In this document: piece by piece, positions 6,301-8,922 of the stretch
How positions within the stretch are numbered: position 1 is the stretch's first letter
Layout of the letters: the number at the start of each line of letters is the position of its first letter
Program-made: the position numbers and the translations under genes
Source of the DNA: Serratia sp. DD3
Lineage (GTDB): Bacteria > Pseudomonadota > Gammaproteobacteria > Enterobacterales > Enterobacteriaceae
DNA length: 8,922 nt
Direction: 5' to 3'
Assembly (NCBI RefSeq): GCF_000496755.2
Contig: NZ_AYKS02000004.1
Coordinates: forward strand, 1 to 8,922
The notes under the pieces: generated by a model
Told to the model about the DNA's origin: nothing
Databases searched by the model: none
Seen by the model: the letters and a program-made list of their open reading frames with translations, nothing else

Positions 6301-8922
6301 GGCTTGGCGCTATTACCTACCTTGTCAGTCTCTTCCACGGTCAACGTGTTTTTACCGTCATACAGTGAGCCCGTAGCGGTCAACGTCCACTGGCCATTGC
6401 TGCCTACGGTGGTGGTGCCCAGTACTTTGGTATTACCATCGCCATCGGTGGTGTATACCGTGATGGTGTTACCCTTTTCAGCACCGGTACCGTTAACCAA
6501 CGGATTGCGATCATCCAACACGCTACCCTTACTGACCGGGCCGGTTACCAAACCATACTGATCGACGACCTCAGTGATCGCTACCTTGCTGACATCCGGT
6601 GGTGTGAAGTCCAGCGTCAGGGTAAAGGTGCTGGACGGAGCACTGACATTGCCCGCCTTGTCGGTGGACGTGACGTAAAAGTCATGCGGTCCTTCTGACA
6701 AGCCGGTGGTTGGCGTGTAGCTCCACTGGCCATTGGCCAGTGCCTGTACTGACCCAATCTCACCACGTTGGTCATAGATCTTCACAATGCTGTTGGCTTC
6801 CGCACGGCCGGTCAGGGTTGGTGATGGATCATCCGTCTCGCTGCCGCTGGTCATCGCCGTTGGCTGTTTGCTACCCACATCGTCCGCTGCCGAGTCGATA
6901 AACGGTGCTGTCGGAGCCACGGAGTCCACACTAAATACCCAGGTGCCACTGGTACTGACATGACCGGTCAGATCTTCGGCGCTGGCGCTAAAGGTATGTG
7001 AACCTTGGCCCAGGTCACTGTTTGGCGTAAAGCTCCACTCACCACCAGCTTCTACCTTGACACTCCCCTGCGGTTTATCGTCAACAAAGATGGTAACGAT
7101 ACTGCCCGCCTTCGCGGTACCGGTCAGTGTTGGACGGGTATCATCCGTCACCCCATTTTGTGATACGGAACTGGTGATACCGCCCACGTCATCGAGCACA
7201 TCAGTCAGTTGTACCTGGCCCGGATCAATATCCACCTTGAAAATCAGGTGTTGACCTTCATCGCCGGTGTTACCTGCCGGATCCGTCACCCGGGTGGTCA
7301 GATCATGTGGGCCATTAACCAGTGGCTTGCTTGGCGTAAAGCTCCAGTTACCCTGGTCAGTCACCAGGGCGGTACCGATTTCCTCACCGTTATCATAGAT
7401 ATGGACCACACTGTTCGGCTCAGCCTTGCCGCTCAGGGTTGGCGTGTTGTCATCGGTGGTATCACCGGCGCTGATTGGCCCGGTTTTGCTGCCCATGTCA
7501 TCCGTCACCAGCAGATCGGTGGCTGGCTCCGGTGCTTTGGTATCAACCACAATGTCGTAGATACCCGTATGTACGCTGGTGGCACCAATCGCATCGGTCA
7601 CCGTCGCTGTCAGGTTATGGTTGCCTTCACCCAATGCACTTGGCGTAAAGCTCCACTTGCCATCAGTTCCCACTTTCGTGCTACCAATGACTTTACCATC
7701 GTCATACACCTTCACGATGCCACCCGCCTCGGCGGTACCGTTCAACGTCGGGGTATTATCGTCAGTCACCACGCCCTTCTGCAGCGGTTTAGTCACTGGC
7801 CCGACATTATCTTCCACCGACGTAATCACCGGGGCTAATGGCACGCCAGTTTTGATGCTAATGCTGTAGTTTGGTGAGGCCACCGTGGTGTTGCCTACCG
7901 CATCACTCTCTTTCGCGGTCAACTCAGCCACACCATCCTCCAGCTGCTTTGTCGGAGTCATTGACCAGGAGAGATTTTCCTGCACGATCGCCGTACCAAT
8001 GATCTCGGTGCCGCGGTACACCGTAATGGTGTTACCCTTTTCCGCACCGGTGCCGCTGATGGTTGGACGGTTATCATCGGTGGTTTGGCCTGGATCGACC
8101 TTGCCAGTAATACTACCCACCTGATCGTCCACACCAGTAATGGTTACTTTACTGCCATCCGGCGCGGTGAAGTCCAGCGTCAGGGTAAAGGTGCTGGACG
8201 GAGCACTGACATTGCCCGCCTTGTCGGTGGACGTGACGTAAAAGTCATGCGGTCCTTCTGACAAGCCGGTGGTTGGCGTGTAGCTCCACTGGCCATTGGC
8301 CAGTGCCTGTACTGACCCAATCTCACCACGTTGGTCATAGATCTTCACAATGCTGTTGGCTTCCGCACGGCCGGTCAGGGTTGGTGATGGATCATCCGTC
8401 TCGCTGCCGCTGGTCATCGCCGTTGGCTGTTTGCTACCCACATCGTCCGCTGCCGAGTCGATAAACGGTGCTGTCGGGGCCACGGAGTCCACACTAAATA
8501 CCCAGGTGCCACTGGTACTGACATGACCGGTCAGATCTTCGGCGCTGGCGCTAAAGGTATGTGAACCTTGGCCCAGGTCACTGTTTGGCGTAAAGCTCCA
8601 CTCACCACCAGCTTCTACCTTGACACTCCCCTGCGGTTTATCGTCAACAAAGATGGTAACGATACTGCCCGCCTTCGCGGTACCGGTCAGTGTTGGACGG
8701 GTATCATCCGTCACCCCATTTTGTGATACGGAACTGGTGATACCGCCCACGTCATCGAGCACATCAGTCAGTTGTACCTGGCCCGGATCAATATCCACCT
8801 TGAAAATCAGGTGTTGACCTTCATCGCCGGTGTTACCTGCCGGATCCGTCACCCGGGTGGTCAGATCATGTGGGCCATTAACCAGTGGCTTGCTTGGCGT
8901 AAAGCTCCAGTTACCCTGGTCA
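2571..8922 (-). CDS. BapA/LapA-class giant type I secreted adhesin, C-terminal 2,116 residues (runs off right edge)
   Basis: The frame is open from the right edge (first whole codon ends at 8921) to TAA at 2571-2573, so the start lies outside; a GTG at 8850-8852 is only an internal Val. Counting from the edge, residues 1-1330 are Ig-like domains of about 100 residues with repeated landmarks: TDDNTPTLSG, a VxIYDxG strand, G(K/N/S)WSFTP and TDxAGN. Residues about 1331-1730 carry six DxDxDG loops of FG-GAP/VCBS type, about 1739-1830 a UnbV-like beta domain, and about 1875-2000 degenerate RTX motifs (GYNDTFFASAGDDTYNG, GRSGNDTFYLINGGNDTL). The last 110 residues match the VC_A0849-type type I secretion C-terminus: DIVHGFHVGDV, ADLIDLSDLL, VISIDRDGSG and a closing LETLLQNNQIIV. 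The family is secreted by an ABC transporter/membrane-fusion/TolC system and mediates biofilm formation or host attachment; calcium should stiffen the Ig linkers and fold the RTX part. No frameshift is visible. The target ligand cannot be told. Confidence 0.93.
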   Translation of the reverse strand, partial: DQGNWSFTPSKPLVNGPHDLTTRVTDPAGNTGDEGQHLIFKVDIDPGQVQLTDVLDDVGGITSSVSQNGVTDDTRPTLTGTAKAGSIVTIFVDDKPQGSVKVEAGGEWSFTPNSDLGQGSHTFSASAEDLTGHVSTSGTWVFSVDSVAPTAPFIDSAADDVGSKQPTAMTSGSETDDPSPTLTGRAEANSIVKIYDQRGEIGSVQALANGQWSYTPTTGLSEGPHDFYVTSTDKAGNVSAPSSTFTLTLDFTAPDGSKVTITGVDDQVGSITGKVDPGQTTDDNRPTISGTGAEKGNTITVYRGTEIIGTAIVQENLSWSMTPTKQLEDGVAELTAKESDAVGNTTVASPNYSISIKTGVPLAPVITSVEDNVGPVTKPLQKGVVTDDNTPTLNGTAEAGGIVKVYDDGKVIGSTKVGTDGKWSFTPSALGEGNHNLTATVTDAIGATSVHTGIYDIVVDTKAPEPATDLLVTDDMGSKTGPISAGDTTDDNTPTLSGKAEPNSVVHIYDNGEEIGTALVTDQGNWSFTPSKPLVNGPHDLTTRVTDPAGNTGDEGQHLIFKVDIDPGQVQLTDVLDDVGGITSSVSQNGVTDDTRPTLTGTAKAGSIVTIFVDDKPQGSVKVEAGGEWSFTPNSDLGQGSHTFSASAEDLTGHVSTSGTWVFSVDSVAPTAPFIDSAADDVGSKQPTAMTSGSETDDPSPTLTGRAEANSIVKIYDQRGEIGSVQALANGQWSYTPTTGLSEGPHDFYVTSTDKAGNVSAPSSTFTLTLDFTPPDVSKVAITEVVDQYGLVTGPVSKGSVLDDRNPLVNGTGAEKGNTITVYTTDGDGNTKVLGTTTVGSNGQWTLTATGSLYDGKNTLTVEETDKVGNSAKPSTSYDVIMSLTPGAPVIDSIIDDTGTTRMELTNNSLTKDNTPTLSGTSSVAEGDTITIYNGNAKVGTTTAGPGGSWSFTPNPALVDGTYNFKVTGTNNVGQESAPSGTETITIDATISDAAISITSISDDLGISNTDFNTSDTTLLINGTLNKALLADEWVEVSVDGGKTWTKASSTTASSWTVDLQSKPLTSADYTIQARVVDQAGNIGDTDAHALTVSTVAPNLNGMTTSAIITTDTSSGLKTGDLFSHSATEINTDMITRDRTVTIKGALSAALQSNQYLQISFDNGSNWTTLLSETGTDWNYKLAEVTQSTTFNYQLRVIDAAGNLGTNVNFKSNYQVVIDLEAPNAILGAPDVPQIVNSTTTYTFNQTKYGNVEAGSIVSLVSDVNGNGTYQEGLDQIIGFAKANDDGSWSISSTMPAGAHNLAFMVWDAAGNRSSLSASTSIGVTEGDGKTLIEQKWGGTTDGDGSGLNAAAVTIGTNGLWSFFQSARGTSGSSRANSGRVYNMQNLEDYSSKYLAQPSDVTFDNYGHFVNSATFADINRDGLTDVMSQVSAYDNGGRTAYWMQNADGSYTAKSVNQGSLNHLGGVIAYDRHGDGYLDFVLADSAPDSTSFLKNENGVLSPDGTYGRPGGAIPSNLSLMHEIGAVDIDNNGTVDITAHVDVLDYYGTNYFDRDDGNSLAIIYNQTTGGSKTTFGKLDYYGSVFRTDGGTDYGNLSISMTYADYNGDGWLDLFLSRGQKGSANTNESRIYLNDGTGKLNATDAKALWFGDSLDGGTSLAVDWNHDGKMDIIEVPRSGVTGSPVLYLNQGNNIWGKTPVNLTATTYNNLTGAVALDYDWDGSMDLVLYRAGADATVVSSDHAAPTLLVKNTNIAPDGTSLQIRIVDGQGINTFYSNTVKLYNSKGELVATQLINPQSSGSSNSMGLVSFFGLDPNEVYSVQLLRITNGQTDHVGAVGSQGGYTNATVNENWGGLTTGKSHDAYVLTAESDTAATNTTATGIVGTGYNDTFFASAGDDTYNGSGGWNQIVSGKAVWSATAGMDIVDYSRSASAITAVLWEGTGKNGSATGQGSDKLISIEGLIGSSQADTFTDSSANNLFEGRSGNDTFYLINGGNDTLMYKVLSGMETDGTGGNGSDIVHGFHVGDVVTDSDADLIDLSDLLDYNGSISFFQDDGKMELDYSSQGILKYLKVENVGNDTVISIDRDGSGNANAYTNVITLTNVQTDLETLLQNNQIIV
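3432..3706 (-). other. UnbV-like (ASPIC/UnbV) domain following the propeller block
   Basis: About 92 residues follow the last calcium loop: LVKNTNIAPDGTSLQIRIVD, then SNTVKLYNSKGELVATQLI, a Ser/Gly-rich turn, and SFFGLDPNEVYSVQLLRITNGQ. This order (N-x-x-L-x-I-x-V, S-N-x-V-x-L-x-x-x-x-G, F-F-G-L, closing N-G-Q) resembles the ASPIC/UnbV domain, which usually follows FG-GAP/VCBS repeats. The match is by eye only. Confidence 0.5.
3756..4673 (-). other. FG-GAP/VCBS-like block with six calcium loops (within the adhesin)
   Basis: Six loops of the form DxDxDGxxD or close variants occur: DINRDGLTD (4647-4673), DRHGDGYLD (4488-4514), DIDNNGTVD (4320-4346), DYNGDGWLD (4092-4118), DWNHDGKMD (3918-3944) and DYDWDGSMD (3756-3782). 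They start at residues 1417, 1470, 1526, 1602, 1660 and 1714 counted from the window edge, so the spacing is 53-58 residues with one 76-residue gap. This is the pattern of integrin-alpha-like FG-GAP blades, suggesting a calcium-bound beta-propeller. Two loops are imperfect: DRHGDG lacks the third-position Asp/Asn, and DIDNNG has Asn for the last Asp. The propeller fold is inferred from spacing alone. Confidence 0.8.
6604..7359 (-). repeat. Near-identical long repeat, inner copy (Ig types A-B and end of E)
   Basis: Compared base by base, 6604-7359 equals 8167-8922 except for one base (A at 6915, G at 8478), which changes GCT to GCC and leaves Ala unchanged. The offset is exactly 1,563 bp, or 521 codons, so the reading frame is kept. 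Similarity drops sharply to the left of 6604, inside the start of the C-type domain. The rightward limit cannot be seen because the partner copy meets the window edge. Confidence 0.97.
8167..8922 (-). repeat. Near-identical long repeat, outer copy (continues past right edge)
   Basis: This is the partner of 6604-7359. The visible supermodule period is 6604-8166, which contains five Ig domains in the order A-B-C-D-E when read along the protein. The copy is still matching at the last base of the window, so the duplication extends outside and further copies are possible. Confidence 0.97.

Larger units (their letters stand above)
4935..8922 (-). repeat. Ig-like domain array of the giant adhesin
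   Basis: From the right edge there is one partial domain, then types A (about 8780-8480), B (8470-8170), C (8165-7855), D (7850-7545), E (7540-7235), then A and B again (7220-6605). A diverged C-like domain follows (6603-6275), which shares GTGAEKGNTITVY with C. Four more distinct domains lie at about 6270-5945, 5940-5615, 5610-5245 and 5240-4935. Domains at 5940-5245 have a different signature (VDGGKTWTKA, FDNGSNWTTL, then ARVVDQAGN or LRVIDAAGN) and form a sister pair. Asp-rich domain junctions such as DDVGG, DDMGS and EDNVG fit calcium-binding interdomain linkers. The array probably acts as the extender that projects the C-terminal tip from the cell (inference). Confidence 0.85.

Noticed and set aside
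7209..7838. Long plus-strand open frames opposite the Ig repeats (also at 5220-5723, 3411-3764 and others)
   Set aside because: They are antisense to a continuous, clearly homologous coding frame; they recur exactly with the 1,563-bp repeat and match no family I know.
8850..8852. GTG as the start codon of the giant adhesin
   Set aside because: The frame is open beyond it to the window edge, and the same stretch occurs inside the protein as an ordinary RVTDPAGN near 7289, so it is an internal Val of a repeat.

Overview
The window looks like part of a biofilm/adhesion locus of a gammaproteobacterium, most likely one of the Enterobacterales. A Yersinia-, Serratia- or Rahnella-like host is plausible, but I recognise this only from family resemblance and no marker gene fixes the genus. 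All intact genes lie on the minus strand, so the locus reads from right to left.

Reading in the direction of transcription: (1) 8922-2571 is the C-terminal 2,116 residues of a giant type I secreted (BapA/LapA-class) adhesin whose start lies beyond the right edge. It has about twelve and a half Ig-like domains, then an FG-GAP/VCBS-like block with six DxDxDG calcium loops, a UnbV-like beta domain, and an RTX-like C-terminus with the secretion signal. A rho-independent terminator follows at about 2526-2556. (2) 2422-1475 encodes a 315-residue exported OmpA-family protein that should bind peptidoglycan. (3) 1434-1487 is a three-copy 18-bp tandem repeat that contains the stop codon of the OmpA-like gene. 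(4) 801-1428, on the plus strand, is a frameshifted and truncated IS5-family transposase. (5) 563-1 is the N-terminal 187 residues of a second BapA-type adhesin, with a BapA prefix-like domain, a hydrophobic segment and a Pro-rich linker, running off the left edge.

The shared logic is probably cell-surface adhesion. The giant proteins would be exported by a type I secretion system that is not in this window, and the OmpA-like protein may tether an outer-membrane component to peptidoglycan. The most striking DNA feature is a 1,563-bp (521-residue, five-Ig) supermodule in the first adhesin. Two partly visible copies differ by one synonymous base over 756 bp, and the window ends inside the outer copy. 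I found no tRNA, rRNA, CRISPR array or secretion genes here.
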